A stretch of 64,000 nt of DNA from Nitratireductor arenosus (GTDB lineage: Bacteria; Pseudomonadota; Alphaproteobacteria; Rhizobiales; Rhizobiaceae), in assembly GCF_009742725.1 (NCBI RefSeq), contig NZ_WPHG01000003.1, forward strand, positions 310,001 through 374,000. The letters are read 5' to 3'. Numbering within the stretch: position 1 is the stretch's first letter; every line of letters begins with the position of its first letter. Shown here one piece after another: positions 29,116 to 38,880 of this stretch. Under the pieces are notes generated by a model. The model did not search any database, was not told the origin of the DNA, and saw only the letters and a list, made by a program, of their open reading frames with translations. The translations under genes were made by a program, and so were the position numbers.

Positions 29116-29252
29116 GTTCCGATCGTGCCAAACTGCGCCGACAAGGATCCGACCGCAGAATATCCGGATCCGTATGGGCCAAGGCAAGCCATAACCGCCC
29201 CATACGGCAGCGCGATTGATCCGCGACATCCGGCGGGCGCGAGGTTTCCCGC

Positions 29253-29966
29253 CTAATTTCCCTTCGCCGTCATCCCGGCATCGCCGATCAGCATGATCTT
29301 TTGCCAGATTTTGCGCGACAAATTGGTGCCGAGCGCCTCGATGTCGTTGACCGCCTCTACCACGACATTGTCGTTGACCGACTGCGCGTAGAGCGCGGCG
29401 AGCTTGCCGGTGATCGACAGCATCTCCGAACAATAATCGAGATAACGCGCGAGGTCGGCCGGGCCCAGCGTGCGTTGCGGCGAGCTTTTGGTACGCCGGA
29501 AATTGGCCGACAAGGCGGCCGGGTCCTTGGTGAGCTGATGCATGTCGATAACGTGGATCATCGAGCGCAGCCCGTGCAATTGCCTGAACACGCGCTTGCG
29601 CTTGATGCGCTCTTCCGCGCTCACCAACGAGAACAGGCCGAGGCCGGCGAGCAGCAGCGTGTTGATCGAGGCTTCCAGCCCCTGGACGAAATCGAACGCG
29701 CCGGTCGGCGGCCGGTCGAACGACACGATCGTGCCGACGAACAGGAAGACGGAGGCACCGACCACGATGACCACGCCGATCAGCGCGCGTAGCCAGCCGA
29801 TCGGCTGCTCCAGCGCCTTCGCGCCTTCTGCGAGGTCGCGTGCCAGCTTGACGAGCTCGTGCGCGACCTTGCGCAGCCCGGCCTCGGGAAACCGTTCCTC
29901 GACCCGACGCTCCAGGATCTCCGCGGTGAGAATGATGCGTTCGGGATCGAGGGTGCGGTAGGCCAT
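29253..29966 (-). CDS. Hypothetical membrane protein
   Basis: 237 aa with two central hydrophobic segments (WLRALIGVVIVVGASVFLFV and INTLLLAGLGLFSLVSAEER) between soluble, mostly helical ends. The C-terminal half has HGLRSMIHVIDMHQLTKDPA. The flanking positive charges (ERIKRKRVFRQ) place both ends in the cytoplasm. It starts 10 bp after a DUF805 gene ends on the same strand. No family recognised. Confidence 0.75.
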   Translation of the reverse strand: MAYRTLDPERIILTAEILERRVEERFPEAGLRKVAHELVKLARDLAEGAKALEQPIGWLRALIGVVIVVGASVFLFVGTIVSFDRPPTGAFDFVQGLEASINTLLLAGLGLFSLVSAEERIKRKRVFRQLHGLRSMIHVIDMHQLTKDPAALSANFRRTKSSPQRTLGPADLARYLDYCSEMLSITGKLAALYAQSVNDNVVVEAVNDIEALGTNLSRKIWQKIMLIGDAGMTAKGN

Positions 29967-29976
29967 CGGGCCGGCT

Positions 29977-30348
29977 CTATTTCGGCGCGTTGGTCTGCGC
30001 GCCGAAGCGGTTCGGCCCTCGCGTGCCCGGCGCCAGACACAAAAACAGATACATCAATATATCGCCGATGATGAAGAACACCGCGAACCAGCCCGGCTGG
30101 TTCATGTCATGCAGCCGCTTCACCGAGGTGGCGACGTGGGAGATCAGTGTAGCGCCGACCACCAGCAGGAACGCCCCACCCCAGAAAGTGGCCGCGGCTT
30201 CGTCGTCGCCTGCGTTGATGATGCGGTAGATCGGATAGACCCGCAGCAAATAAAGCAGCAGCCCGGCCAGCGCGTAGGCCTGACGACTGATGCGGCCGGA
30301 AAAGCCGAAGAACAGCCAGGTGAGTTGACCCGGACCCACCTTGTTCAA
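29977..30348 (-). CDS. DUF805 family membrane protein
   Basis: About 120 aa with four hydrophobic segments and the DUF805 signatures [20 protein letters not shown] near the N-terminus and [20 protein letters not shown] before the last segment. No ATG exists at the front. A TTG at 30348 overlapping the dapD stop, or a GTG at 30339, are the best starts, giving translational coupling to dapD. The C-terminal [12 protein letters not shown] is typical of the family. Function unknown; found next to dapD in related genomes. Confidence 0.82.
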   Translation of the reverse strand: MNKVGPGQLTWLFFGFSGRISRQAYALAGLLLYLLRVYPIYRIINAGDDEAAATFWGGAFLLVVGATLISHVATSVKRLHDMNQPGWFAVFFIIGDILMYLFLCLAPGTRGPNRFGAQTNAPK

Positions 30349-31199
30349 TCCCTCAGCAACTCGTTGATCGAGGTCTTCGAGCGCGTCTTTTCGTCGACGC
30401 GCTTGACGATGACCGCGCAATAGAGGCTCGGACCCCAGTCCTTGCCGGGAATGGTCTTGCCCGGCATGGTGCCGGCGACCACGACCGAATAGGGCGGAAC
30501 CTCGCCGTAAAACACCTCGCCGGTGGCGCGGTCGACGATCTTGGTCGACTTGCCGATGAACACCCCCATGCCGAGCACCGAGCCTTCGCGCACGATGCAG
30601 CCCTCGACCACTTCCGAGCGCGCGCCGATGAAGCAATTGTCCTCGATGATCGTCGGGCCGGCCTGCATCGGCTCCAGCACTCCGCCGATGCCGACGCCGC
30701 CGGACAGGTGGACGTTCTTGCCGATCTGCGCGCACGAGCCGACGGTCGCCCAGGTGTCGACCATCGTGCCGGCGTCGACATAGGCGCCCAGATTGACGAA
30801 GGATGGCATCAGCACCGCACCCGGCGCGATATAGGCGGAGCGGCGCACCACAGCACTGGGCACGGCGCGGAAACCGGCTTTCTCGAACTCGTTCGCGCTC
30901 CAGCCGTCGAACTTGGACGCCACCTTGTCCCACCACACGGCTTCGCCCGGTCCGCCCTTGATGATCTCCATCGGGTTGAGGCGGAAGGACAGAAGCACCG
31001 CTTTCTTCAGCCATTGGTTCACCTGCCAGGCGCCGTCGGCTGCGCGTTCGGCCACCCGCGCCTGGCCGCGATCCATCAGGTCGAGCGCTGTCTCGACGGC
31101 TTCCCGCACCTCGCCGCGCGTGGTCGTGCTCACGCCGTCGCGCGCCTCGAAGGCCTGTTCGATGATGCGCTCGAGGGCTGCGAGGTCGGGCTTGTGCAT
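30345..31199 (-). CDS. dapD: 2,3,4,5-tetrahydropyridine-2,6-dicarboxylate N-succinyltransferase
   Basis: Succinylates tetrahydrodipicolinate for lysine and peptidoglycan synthesis; DapE acts two steps later. The start at 31199 ([20 protein letters not shown]) has GGAG 7 nt upstream. The left-handed beta-helix hexapeptide repeats lie at about residues 105-230 ([40 protein letters not shown]). Full length at 284 aa. Its end overlaps the likely start of the DUF805 gene. Confidence 0.95.
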   Translation of the reverse strand: MHKPDLAALERIIEQAFEARDGVSTTTRGEVREAVETALDLMDRGQARVAERAADGAWQVNQWLKKAVLLSFRLNPMEIIKGGPGEAVWWDKVASKFDGWSANEFEKAGFRAVPSAVVRRSAYIAPGAVLMPSFVNLGAYVDAGTMVDTWATVGSCAQIGKNVHLSGGVGIGGVLEPMQAGPTIIEDNCFIGARSEVVEGCIVREGSVLGMGVFIGKSTKIVDRATGEVFYGEVPPYSVVVAGTMPGKTIPGKDWGPSLYCAVIVKRVDEKTRSKTSINELLRD

Positions 31200-31349
31200 C
31201 CGGGGCTCCATTACAACGTCTAATTAAGGGATAGGCTTTAGCCATAGACGGGGCGAAAGTCGCGCGGAACCTATGTCAACGCCATGGGAGGGTCAATCGC
31301 GGCCATGCCGGGCGGACGGTGCAAAGCGACGCACAAGGGGATTGGACGA

Positions 31350-32189
31350 ATGAACCCGATGGACAAGAACGGCTGGACGCCGTTGCCGCATTCGGACGAG
31401 GATCTGGAACGCTCGCGCAGCGTGCCCGATACCGAGCAGACGCGCTCGCCGGCCTATCGCCTGGCCTGGGACGACGACGATTTCATGACCCGGCGCGAAC
31501 TACGCCCGGTGCGCCTGCAGCTAGAGTTGCTGAAACCGGAAATGGCGCTGGCCGAGCGCGGTATCCGCTCCACGGTGATCCTGTTCGGCGGCGCGCGCAT
31601 TCCCGAGCCCGGCGGCGAGGCCTGGGCGGCCAAGAACAAGGTCCAGGAAAAGAACCTGCTCGCCAATAGCCGTTACTACGAGGAGGCGCGCAATTTCGCC
31701 CGTATCTGCTCGCAACATTCGGCCGCGTCCTACTATCGCGAGTTCGTCATCGTCACCGGCGGCGGTCCGGGCGTCATGGAGGCAGGCAATCGCGGCGCCG
31801 CTGATGTCGGCGCGCCGACGATCGGGCTCAACATCGTGCTGCCGCACGAACAGGCGCCCAACCCCTACGTCACGCCGGAGCTGTGCTTCAATTTCCACTA
31901 TTTCGCGATCCGCAAAATGCACTTCATGATGCGCGCCAAGGCGGTCGCCATCTTCCCCGGCGGCTTCGGCACCATGGACGAGTTTTTCGAGACGCTGACG
32001 CTGATCCAGACCGGGCGCATGGAGCGGGTGCCCGTCATCCTGTTCGGCCGCTCGTTCTGGGAGGGCGCGGTCAATATCGAATTTCTGGCCGAGCAGGGCA
32101 CGATCTCGCCGGGCGACCAGAACCTGATCGACTATGCCGACACGGCCGACGAGGCCTGGGACTGCGTCAAGCGTTTCTACGAGATCTGA
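31350..32189 (+). CDS. LOG family protein (cytokinin riboside 5'-monophosphate phosphoribohydrolase-like)
   Basis: 279 aa from the ATG at 31350 (MNPMDKNGWTPLPHSDEDLE). The core has VILFGGARIPEPGGEA, VTGGGPGVMEAGNRGAADVG and the LOG motif PGGFGTMDEFFETLTLIQTG (PGGxGTxxE). Members cleave nucleoside monophosphates to base and ribose 5-phosphate. The 70-residue N-terminal extension marks the longer type common in this order. Whether it makes cytokinin or recycles nucleotides cannot be said. Confidence 0.88.
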   Translation: MNPMDKNGWTPLPHSDEDLERSRSVPDTEQTRSPAYRLAWDDDDFMTRRELRPVRLQLELLKPEMALAERGIRSTVILFGGARIPEPGGEAWAAKNKVQEKNLLANSRYYEEARNFARICSQHSAASYYREFVIVTGGGPGVMEAGNRGAADVGAPTIGLNIVLPHEQAPNPYVTPELCFNFHYFAIRKMHFMMRAKAVAIFPGGFGTMDEFFETLTLIQTGRMERVPVILFGRSFWEGAVNIEFLAEQGTISPGDQNLIDYADTADEAWDCVKRFYEI

Positions 32190-32260
32190 CATGCTCGAAC
32201 GGTGCGCTCAAGCATCGCGAACAAGGACGTTCACCCCGCGAGCCTACCGGTCCGGACACG

Positions 32261-32974
32261 TCAGGCTTTGGCGGCTGCCGGATTGACCGCCGTCAGGAAG
32301 CCGGCGAGATCGTCGGTCACGTAGTCGACATCGTCCTCCTTGTCGGCGTCCTGTTCCCAGATTTCCGCAAAGGTCGGCTCGAAATTGCGCGGCACGATCA
32401 GCACCGTCTTCATGCCGAGCGCCTTCGGCACGGCGAGGTTGCGGGCCAGGTCCTCGAACATCACCGAATCGGCGCCGGCGACCCGGTGCAGCGCAGTGAA
32501 CTTGTCGTAGGTTTCGCGGGCCGGTTTCGGCACCAGCCCGGCGGCCACGATATCGAATATGTCGTCGAAATGGTCGAGGATGCCGAGCTGCGCCGCCGTG
32601 CGCTCGGCATGGCCGCGATCGCCATTGGTGAAGATGAATTTGCGGCCCGGCAGCGTCCGGATCTGCGCGCCGAGGGCCGGATCGGGCGCGAGATGTGTGT
32701 AGTCGATATCGTGCACCTTCTGCAGAAAATCGTCCGGGTCGATGCCGTGCCGGACCATCAGCCCGTTCAGCGTCGTGCCGTGCTCGCGATAAAGCTCCTT
32801 CTGCAGCACGCGTGCCTGATCGCGCGGCAGTTCAAGCAGTTCCGACACATAGGCCGTCATGCGTGTGTCGATCTGGGCGAAGAGGTTCGAGTGATGCGGA
32901 TAAAGCGTATTGTCGAGGTCGAACACCCAATTGCGGATGCCGGCGAAGTCGGACGATTCGGGGATCTGTGTCAT
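32261..32974 (-). CDS. HAD-superfamily pyrimidine 5'-nucleotidase
   Basis: 237 aa. HAD motif I is WVFDLDNTLYPHHSNLFAQI with the nucleophile Asp and acid/base Asp, motif II is KFIFTNGD, and motif III/IV is VMFEDLARN. These match the SDT1/Phm8-like pyrimidine 5'-nucleotidase branch, usually found between argB and dapD in rhizobia. The start is ATG at 32974. The C-terminus is alanine-rich. Substrate inference rests on the subfamily. Confidence 0.88.
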   Translation of the reverse strand: MTQIPESSDFAGIRNWVFDLDNTLYPHHSNLFAQIDTRMTAYVSELLELPRDQARVLQKELYREHGTTLNGLMVRHGIDPDDFLQKVHDIDYTHLAPDPALGAQIRTLPGRKFIFTNGDRGHAERTAAQLGILDHFDDIFDIVAAGLVPKPARETYDKFTALHRVAGADSVMFEDLARNLAVPKALGMKTVLIVPRNFEPTFAEIWEQDADKEDDVDYVTDDLAGFLTAVNPAAAKA

Positions 32975-33113
32975 GCCGCCTTATCGCATCTTTACGGCCG
33001 CGATGACAGCGGACGCGACCGCCCGGCAGGTCCGGATCATTTCAAATTTGATCGAAGTCTCATACCGGATTTTTAATGGTGCGATGGCAACAGCGGCCGG
33101 TGGGGAGTACGCA

Positions 33114-33875
33114 ATGCGCTCTATTGTTTTGATCTCGGCGCTGATCGCCGTTGGCGCCGCCGTGGCGTCGGTGCTGATCGCCTTCAGCCTGATGCGGTTG
33201 CAGGGCTTGCCGCTGGGACCCAATGGACTGCTGATGTCCGTCATCTGTCCGCTGGTCATCGCCTGGCCGGTCAGTGTCTTTCATCTGCGCCAGCGGCGCA
33301 GATACATGGCCATGCATGCGCAACTGGCCCGCGCCCACGCCGATCTGCGCCAAGCGCATGTGCGGCTGGCCGAACGGGCGAGCCGCGATCCGATGACCGG
33401 CATGCTCAACCGCGAAAGCATCCTCGACGCCATTGCGGGCGAGCAGGCGCTCGGGGTCGACGGCGCCCTGCTGATTGTCGATGCCGATCATTTCAAAACG
33501 GTCAACGATACCTATGGCCACCAGGCGGGAGACGTTGCGCTGGTGGCGATCGCGGATGCGATCCGCCGTACCCTGCCGCGCGGCAGCATTGTCGGCCGCA
33601 TCGGCGGTGAGGAGTTCGCGATCTTCATCCCCGGTTGCCGGGGCCGCGCGATCGCGCAGGTTGGCGAGGATATCCGGCGCGCGGTCGCGGCGACGTCGTT
33701 CAGGCCGGCCGACAGGCCGGTGCCGTTGTCCGTCAGCATCGGCGGCACGCATTTTTCCCGAAACCTGACAGTCTCACAGGCGCTGCGCAGCGCCGATCGC
33801 CGCCTCTATATCGCCAAACGGTCCGGGCGCGACTGCGTGGTGACGCAGGACGACGAGAACCGCGCGGCCGCCTGA
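33114..33875 (+). CDS. GGDEF diguanylate cyclase with two membrane segments
   Basis: Synthesises cyclic di-GMP. The start at 33114 has GGGGAG 7 nt upstream; the frame is open further left but without a site. Two hydrophobic segments (IVLISALIAVGAAVASVLIA, LLMSVICPLVIAWPVSVFHL) are followed by a short coiled linker and the GGDEF domain (RDPMTGMLNRE, LLIVDADHFKTVNDTYGHQA, GRIGGEEFAIFIPG). The catalytic GGEEF is intact. The position of the inhibitory RxxD site holds RGSI, so product inhibition is probably absent. 253 aa. Confidence 0.92.
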   Translation: MRSIVLISALIAVGAAVASVLIAFSLMRLQGLPLGPNGLLMSVICPLVIAWPVSVFHLRQRRRYMAMHAQLARAHADLRQAHVRLAERASRDPMTGMLNRESILDAIAGEQALGVDGALLIVDADHFKTVNDTYGHQAGDVALVAIADAIRRTLPRGSIVGRIGGEEFAIFIPGCRGRAIAQVGEDIRRAVAATSFRPADRPVPLSVSIGGTHFSRNLTVSQALRSADRRLYIAKRSGRDCVVTQDDENRAAA

Positions 33876-33958
33876 CAGGAGGCCTGCGGTTCGCGGCGTT
33901 CCCCTTGCTTTGAGCGTCGCCGTTGGCCTAGATCGCCTCTTTTAGGCGAGGGGCGCCC

Positions 33959-34864
33959 TTGGAACTTTGGATACCGATCACCATCGCAGCCGCGTTTCTG
34001 CAGAACATCCGTTCCGCGATGCAGAAGCATCTCAAGGGCGTGATGGGCACCACCGGGGCCACCTTCGTGCGCTTCGGTTTCGGCGCGCCCTTCGCACTCC
34101 TGTTCGTGGCCGTGCTGCATTTCGGCGCGGGCCATGCGCTGCCTCGGCTCAACGCGGCCTTCCTTGTCTGGATGATCGTCGGCGGGCTCGGCCAGATCGC
34201 GGCCACCTTCCTGCTGATCCATCTGTTTTCCTTCCGCAATTTCGCGGTCGGAACGGCCTATTCGCGCACCGAGCCGGCGCAGGCGGCGCTGTTCGGCCTG
34301 GTCTTCCTCGGCGAGAAGATCTCGGCAGGCGTGCTGGCCGCCATCGGCGTCAGCGTGTTCGGCGTCATGCTGATCTCGGTCGCCCACACGCCCCTGAGCT
34401 GGCGGGCGCTGCTCGCCGCGCTGGTCGGCCGCAACGCGCTTGTCGGGCTCGCCTCGGGGGCGTTGTTCGGCGTGACGGCGGTTGCCTACCGCGCTGCCTC
34501 GCTGGCGCTCGGAGGGCCGAATTTCATCATGCAGGCCGCCGTTACCTTAGCCTGGGTGATCGTGTTCCAGAGCCTGCTCATGGCCTTGTGGATGCTGTGG
34601 AAGGACCGGGCCGAGATCGGCCGCATCCGCAAGGCCTGGAAGCCGGCGCTGATCGTGGGTCTCGCCGGCGCGACTGCGTCGTTCGGCTGGTTCATGGCCA
34701 TGACGCTGCAGCAGGCGGCGGTGGTCAAGGCGCTGGCGCAGGTCGAGATGATCTTCACCTTCGCCTCGACGGTGTTCTTCTTCCGCGAGCGCATCAACCT
34801 GATGGAGATCGCCGGCTGCCTGCTGATCGTCGGCGGCATCCTGCTCCTGCTGGCGCTGGGCTGA
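33959..34864 (+). CDS. EamA/DMT-family transporter
   Basis: 301 aa, about ten hydrophobic segments in two EamA repeats. The first begins MELWIPITIAAAFLQNIRSA, the second near ALVGLASGALFGVTAVAYRA. It ends LLIVGGILLLLALG. The start appears to be TTG at 33959, preceded by GAGGGG at 7-8 nt; no ATG is available near the family N-terminus. The substrate is not predictable. Convergent with argB. Confidence 0.88.
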   Translation: MELWIPITIAAAFLQNIRSAMQKHLKGVMGTTGATFVRFGFGAPFALLFVAVLHFGAGHALPRLNAAFLVWMIVGGLGQIAATFLLIHLFSFRNFAVGTAYSRTEPAQAALFGLVFLGEKISAGVLAAIGVSVFGVMLISVAHTPLSWRALLAALVGRNALVGLASGALFGVTAVAYRAASLALGGPNFIMQAAVTLAWVIVFQSLLMALWMLWKDRAEIGRIRKAWKPALIVGLAGATASFGWFMAMTLQQAAVVKALAQVEMIFTFASTVFFFRERINLMEIAGCLLIVGGILLLLALG

Positions 34865-34892
34865 CGCGGGCCCGGACGGTGCCCGAAAGCCG

Positions 34893-35789
34893 CTAAGGCA
34901 CGATCAGCGTGCCGGCGCCGTGTTCGGTGAAAAGCTCCAGAAGCACGGCATGTGGCGTCTTGCCGTTGAGGATGACCACGCCTTCAACGCCGCGTTCGAT
35001 CGCCTCGATGCAGGTCTCCACCTTCGGGATCATGCCGCCCGATATGGTGCCCTCGGCGATCAGCGACCTGGCTTCGGCCACCGTCAGCTCGTCGATCAGC
35101 GTCTTGTCGCGGTCGAGCACACCCGGCACGTCGGTCAGAAACAGCAGGCGCGTGGCCTTGACGGCCCCGGCGATCGCCCCGGCGAAAATATCGGCGTTGA
35201 TGTTGTAGGTGTGGCCGTCGCGGCCCGGTGCCACGGGGGCGATGACGGGGATCATTTCCGAACGGGCCAGAAGGTCGAGCAATGTGCGGTCGACCTCGAC
35301 CGGTTCGCCGACGAAGCCGAGATCGAGCACGCGCTCGATGTTGGAATCGGGATCGAGCGCGGTCTTATGCGCCTTTTCGGCGAACACCATGTTGCCGTCC
35401 TTGCCGCACAGGCCGATCGCCCATTCGCCCTCGGCATTGATCAGCGCCACGATCTCCTTGTTGATCGAGCCCGCCAGCACCATCTCGACGATCTCGACCG
35501 TTTTGGCGTCGGTGACGCGCAGGCCGCCCTCGAATTTCGATTCGATGCCCATCTTGGCCAACATCGCCGCGATCTGCGGCCCGCCGCCATGCACCACGAT
35601 CGGGTTGACGCCGGACTGCTTCAACAGCGCGATGTCGCGGGCGAACGCCCGGCCGAGCTCGGTGTCGCCCATCGCGTGGCCACCATATTTGACCACCACG
35701 GTCTTGTTCTCGTAACGCTGCATATAAGGCAGCGCCGCCGAGAGCAGGCGCGCTTGTTCCCGGGCTGTGGCGGCGATGTCGCTCGTCAT
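34893..35789 (-). CDS. argB: Acetylglutamate kinase
   Basis: Second step of arginine synthesis. The start at 35789 gives [20 protein letters not shown], then [16 protein letters not shown] with the nucleotide-binding Lys and Gly residues. [20 protein letters not shown] follows, then [20 protein letters not shown] and [20 protein letters not shown], all family hallmarks. 298 aa. The long N-terminal helix suggests the arginine-inhibited hexameric type. Confidence 0.96.
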   Translation of the reverse strand: MTSDIAATAREQARLLSAALPYMQRYENKTVVVKYGGHAMGDTELGRAFARDIALLKQSGVNPIVVHGGGPQIAAMLAKMGIESKFEGGLRVTDAKTVEIVEMVLAGSINKEIVALINAEGEWAIGLCGKDGNMVFAEKAHKTALDPDSNIERVLDLGFVGEPVEVDRTLLDLLARSEMIPVIAPVAPGRDGHTYNINADIFAGAIAGAVKATRLLFLTDVPGVLDRDKTLIDELTVAEARSLIAEGTISGGMIPKVETCIEAIERGVEGVVILNGKTPHAVLLELFTEHGAGTLIVP

Positions 35790-36064
35790 CGGTTTCCTGT
35801 TGCGGCGGTTGAAAATTATCCGGCGGGTCATAGCGGGAAAGCGGGGATCGGGCAATCGCTGCCCGGTCGCGCACCGGTCTGGCTTCGCCGGGGTGTCGGT
35901 TTTTCGTGGACGCGTGCCGGTTGGAGCGGTATAAGCGCGGCCTCTTTCGAGGAGTATGGGTTCGATGAACAAGGTTGCCTGATCCGCGCGAAACGGCGTC
36001 GTCGCGCCGGGCCGGATCGTTTGTCCCGCACCCCTGTTCACCATACCGATCGATGGAGACGCCC

Positions 36065-36703
36065 ATGCACGCGCCCGATCCGCACGACACGCACCCGCTG
36101 CCCTTCCACCCACGCACCGCATTCCTGAAACCGTTGATAACGCGCCCGACCATAGAGGTCGGCGACTACACCTATTACGATGACCCGCTCGGCCCCGAGC
36201 GTTTCGAGGAGCACAACGTGCTCTATCATTTCGATTTCGTCGGCGACCGGCTGGTCATCGGCCGCTATTGTGCGATCGCCGCCAATACCCGTTTCATCAT
36301 GAACGGCGCCAACCACGATCTGCGCGGCTTTTCCACCTTTCCGTTCGCTATTTTCGGCGGTGCCTGGCGCGACAGTTTCGATCCGCAGTCGCTGGCTGTC
36401 GGCTTTCGCGGCGACACGGTCGTGGGCAATGACGTTTGGTTCGGCATGGACGCCACCATCATGCCCGGCGTGACGATCGGCGACGGCGCGATCGTGGCGG
36501 CCGGCGCCATGGTGCCGGCCGACGTGCCGCCCTATGCGGTGGTCGCCGGCAATCCGGCCCGCATCGTGCGCATGCGCTTCGACGCCGCGACCGTCGAGCG
36601 CCTGCTTGCGATCGCCTGGTGGAACTGGCCTGTTGACAAGGTGACGCGCAACATCGATGCCATCGGCGGCAGCGATCTGGAACGGTTGGAATCAGCGACG
36701 TGA
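36065..36703 (+). CDS. CatB-related O-acetyltransferase (xenobiotic/streptogramin acetyltransferase-like)
   Basis: Left-handed beta-helix acetyltransferase of 212 aa. The start at 36065 has GGAG 7 nt upstream. It includes [40 protein letters not shown] with the catalytic His, hexapeptide repeats such as [20 protein letters not shown], and [15 protein letters not shown], all typical of the VatD/CatB group. Such genes are common in rhizobia without resistance evidence; the acceptor is unknown. Its stop overlaps the engB start (GTGA), so the two are coupled. Confidence 0.9.
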   Translation: MHAPDPHDTHPLPFHPRTAFLKPLITRPTIEVGDYTYYDDPLGPERFEEHNVLYHFDFVGDRLVIGRYCAIAANTRFIMNGANHDLRGFSTFPFAIFGGAWRDSFDPQSLAVGFRGDTVVGNDVWFGMDATIMPGVTIGDGAIVAAGAMVPADVPPYAVVAGNPARIVRMRFDAATVERLLAIAWWNWPVDKVTRNIDAIGGSDLERLESAT

Positions 36704-37356
36704 GCGAGACGAAAACCGACAACGACACCGGGCGGGACTTTCCCCGGTCGTGGATCTTCATTCGCGGCGTGCCGGCGATGAAATTCCTGCCGCCGGAAGG
36801 CCCGCCCGAGATCGCCTTCGCCGGGCGGTCGAATGTCGGCAAGTCGTCGCTGATCAACGCACTGGTCGGCCAGAAGGCGCTGGCGCGCACCTCCAACACG
36901 CCGGGCCGCACCCAGGAGCTGAATTATTTCGTGCCCGACGGCCACGCCGGTACGGCCGACGACCTGCCGCCGCTCGCTTTGGTCGACATGCCGGGTTACG
37001 GCTTTGCCAAGGCGCCCAAGGCGGTGGTGGAGAACTGGACCAGGCTGGTCTTCGACTATCTGCGCGGCCGCGTCACGCTGAAGCGCGTCTACGTGCTGAT
37101 CGATGCCCGCCACGGCGTCAAGGCGATCGACGGCGAGGTGATGGACCTGCTCGACCGCGCCGCCGTCTCCTACCAGATCGTCCTGACCAAGGCCGACAAG
37201 ATCAAGCCGCCGGCGGTTGAAACCCTGCTCGCGCAGACTTTGGCAACGGTCAAAAAACGGCCGGCGGCCTATCCCGAGGTGCTGGCCACCTCGTCGGAAA
37301 AGGGCGCCGGCATTGACGGCCTGCGTGCCGCGATCATGACGGCGATCATTTTATAG
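36700..37356 (+). CDS. engB: Ribosome biogenesis GTP-binding protein YihA/EngB
   Basis: Essential GTPase for 50S assembly. All G motifs are visible: [19 protein letters not shown] (G1), [12 protein letters not shown] (G3), TKADK (G4) and SSEKG (G5). The start is a GTG at 36700 overlapping the previous stop. 218 aa. In this order engB commonly lies between yidC and argB; here the acetyltransferase gene precedes it and about 5 kb of accessory genes separate it from yidC. Confidence 0.95.
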   Translation: MSETKTDNDTGRDFPRSWIFIRGVPAMKFLPPEGPPEIAFAGRSNVGKSSLINALVGQKALARTSNTPGRTQELNYFVPDGHAGTADDLPPLALVDMPGYGFAKAPKAVVENWTRLVFDYLRGRVTLKRVYVLIDARHGVKAIDGEVMDLLDRAAVSYQIVLTKADKIKPPAVETLLAQTLATVKKRPAAYPEVLATSSEKGAGIDGLRAAIMTAIIL

Positions 37357-37410
37357 ATATCGGGCCGGCGTTTCACCGAAGCGCCGGCCCGATCGCCCCT
37401 TCTGCGCCGG

Positions 37411-37920
37411 CTACGCCGCGCCGGACGGTTTGAAGGTGAGCGCCAGCCCGTTGATGCAGTGGCGTTTGCCGGTCGGCGGCGGGCCGTCGTCGAAGATGTG
37501 GCCGAGGTGGCCGCCGCAGCGGCGGCAATGGCATTCCGTGCGCACCATGAAAAGCGACCGGTCCTTCCGCGTGCCGACCGCGTCGGGCAGCGCCTCCCAG
37601 AAACTCGGCCAGCCGGTGCCGGACTCGAACTTGGTCTGTGATGAATAAAGCGGCAGATCGCAGCCCGCGCAGTGGAACGTGCCGGCACGCTTTTCACCGT
37701 TGAGCGGACTGGTGAAGGCGCGTTCGGTCGCCTCCTCGCGCAGCACCTTGTAGCGCTCGGGCGTCAGGATTTCCCGCCACTCGGCCTCCGTCTTTGCGAC
37801 TTCGAATTGTTCTTTGTCCTTGGCCATTGCCGGGCTCGCTATGTGCTGACGCGCCAGCAGCGGCAGTCCGGCCACGATGGCCGCGCCGGTCGAGCCGTAG
37901 AGAAAATATCTTCGGTTCAT
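37411..37920 (-). CDS. msrB: Peptide-methionine (R)-S-oxide reductase with signal sequence
   Basis: Reduces methionine-R-sulfoxide in proteins. The N-terminus MNRRYFLYGSTGAAIVAGLP resembles a twin-arginine or lipidless export signal, so it probably works in the periplasm. Zinc is bound by CAGC and CRRC. The catalytic Cys is in GKRHCINGLAL. SGTGWPSFWEAL and GHLGHIFDDGP are family motifs. 169 aa. Confidence 0.94.
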   Translation of the reverse strand: MNRRYFLYGSTGAAIVAGLPLLARQHIASPAMAKDKEQFEVAKTEAEWREILTPERYKVLREEATERAFTSPLNGEKRAGTFHCAGCDLPLYSSQTKFESGTGWPSFWEALPDAVGTRKDRSLFMVRTECHCRRCGGHLGHIFDDGPPPTGKRHCINGLALTFKPSGAA

Positions 37921-38107
37921 GGCGGTCTCCTTTGTCGGTAGCGTATCGGGTTCGCGCGGTCACGGGGAAATCAACTCGCCTTGACGAAACGGGTCGCCGT
38001 TGTGATCGCTCCGCGCCACGGCCGTGCCGTGACGCGGAGCGTGCCCTCCGCCGTGGAAGGTGTTTGAGCGTCCGCGGGGACGCCACGCTGCTGGTCGGCG
38101 CCGCGTG

Positions 38108-38665
38108 TCAGGCTTTCGGCAACAGCACCGTGTCGATGACGTGGATGACGCCGTTCGACTGATCGACATCGGCGATCGTCACGGTGGCGACATTACCGTT
38201 CTCGTCGGTCAGGGTGATGTTGTCGCCGTCCATCTTGGCCTGCAGCATGCAGCCGCCGACGGTCTTGACCGGATGGTTGCCGCCGTCGTCCTTGATCATC
38301 TTGCCGATCGCGTCCGACATCGCGTCGGCCGCCACGACATGGCAGGTCAGAACCTTGGTCAGCGTGTCCTTGTTCTCCGGCTTCAGCAGCGTGTCGACCG
38401 TGCCGTCGGGCAGCTTCTCGAAGGCGGCGTTGACCGGCGCGAACACCGTGAACGGACCTTCGCCCTGCAGCGTCTCGACCAGGCCGGCCGCCTTGACGGC
38501 CGCCACCAGCGTGGTGTGGTCCTTCGAGTTGACGGCGTTTTCGACGATGTTTTTGTCGGCATACATCGCCGCCCCGCCGACCATCGGATTGTCGGCATGG
38601 GCGAGACCGGCAAGGCTGGAGACGGCGAAGGCGCCGGCGAGTGCGAAAAGCTTGGAATTTTTCAT
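38108..38665 (-). CDS. Secreted fasciclin-domain protein
   Basis: 185 aa with a Sec signal (MKNSKLFALAGAFAVSSLAG, cleavage near AHA-DNP). One FAS1 domain follows: DHTTLVAAVKAAGLVETLQG, FTVFAPVNAAFEKLP and the YH-motif region VLTCHVVAADAM, ending NGVIHVIDTVLLPKA. FAS1 domains mediate adhesion in the envelope. It lies 215 bp downstream of an anti-sigma gene with the ECF sigma gene before it, all on the minus strand, suggesting it is a target of that sigma factor. Confidence 0.93.
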   Translation of the reverse strand: MKNSKLFALAGAFAVSSLAGLAHADNPMVGGAAMYADKNIVENAVNSKDHTTLVAAVKAAGLVETLQGEGPFTVFAPVNAAFEKLPDGTVDTLLKPENKDTLTKVLTCHVVAADAMSDAIGKMIKDDGGNHPVKTVGGCMLQAKMDGDNITLTDENGNVATVTIADVDQSNGVIHVIDTVLLPKA

Positions 38666-38712
38666 CGTGTCGAAACTCCCTGTTGGTTTGTCCCAGCGTG
38701 TGGGCAGGCGAA

Positions 38713-38741
38713 GACACGAGATGGTTCGGCCAGGAGTTTCA
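38713..38741 (-). promoter_or_regulatory. Candidate ECF-sigma promoter of the fasciclin gene
   Basis: On the minus strand TGAAAC (38741-38736) and CGTGTC (38718-38713) are separated by 17 bp, similar to ECF promoters with an -AAC -35 and a CGT -10. It ends about 47 bp before the fasciclin start. I did not find a clear copy before the sigma gene itself, so this is tentative. Confidence 0.35.
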
Positions 38742-38880
38742 GTAAAGCGCGGTTGAAGATGAGAGCCGATTTATTCCGAAGGAGGGGATATCGGAGTTTG
38801 GTCCAGCCCGGCTTTCGTGACGCGGCCCAAACACGTCGCGCCGGTACACGCGCCCTTTTCCGACATCGAAGGCGAGAACC

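Noticed and set aside
36065-36703. Chloramphenicol or streptogramin resistance gene
   Set aside because: The fold matches, but this branch is widespread in rhizobia and nothing in the context suggests resistance.
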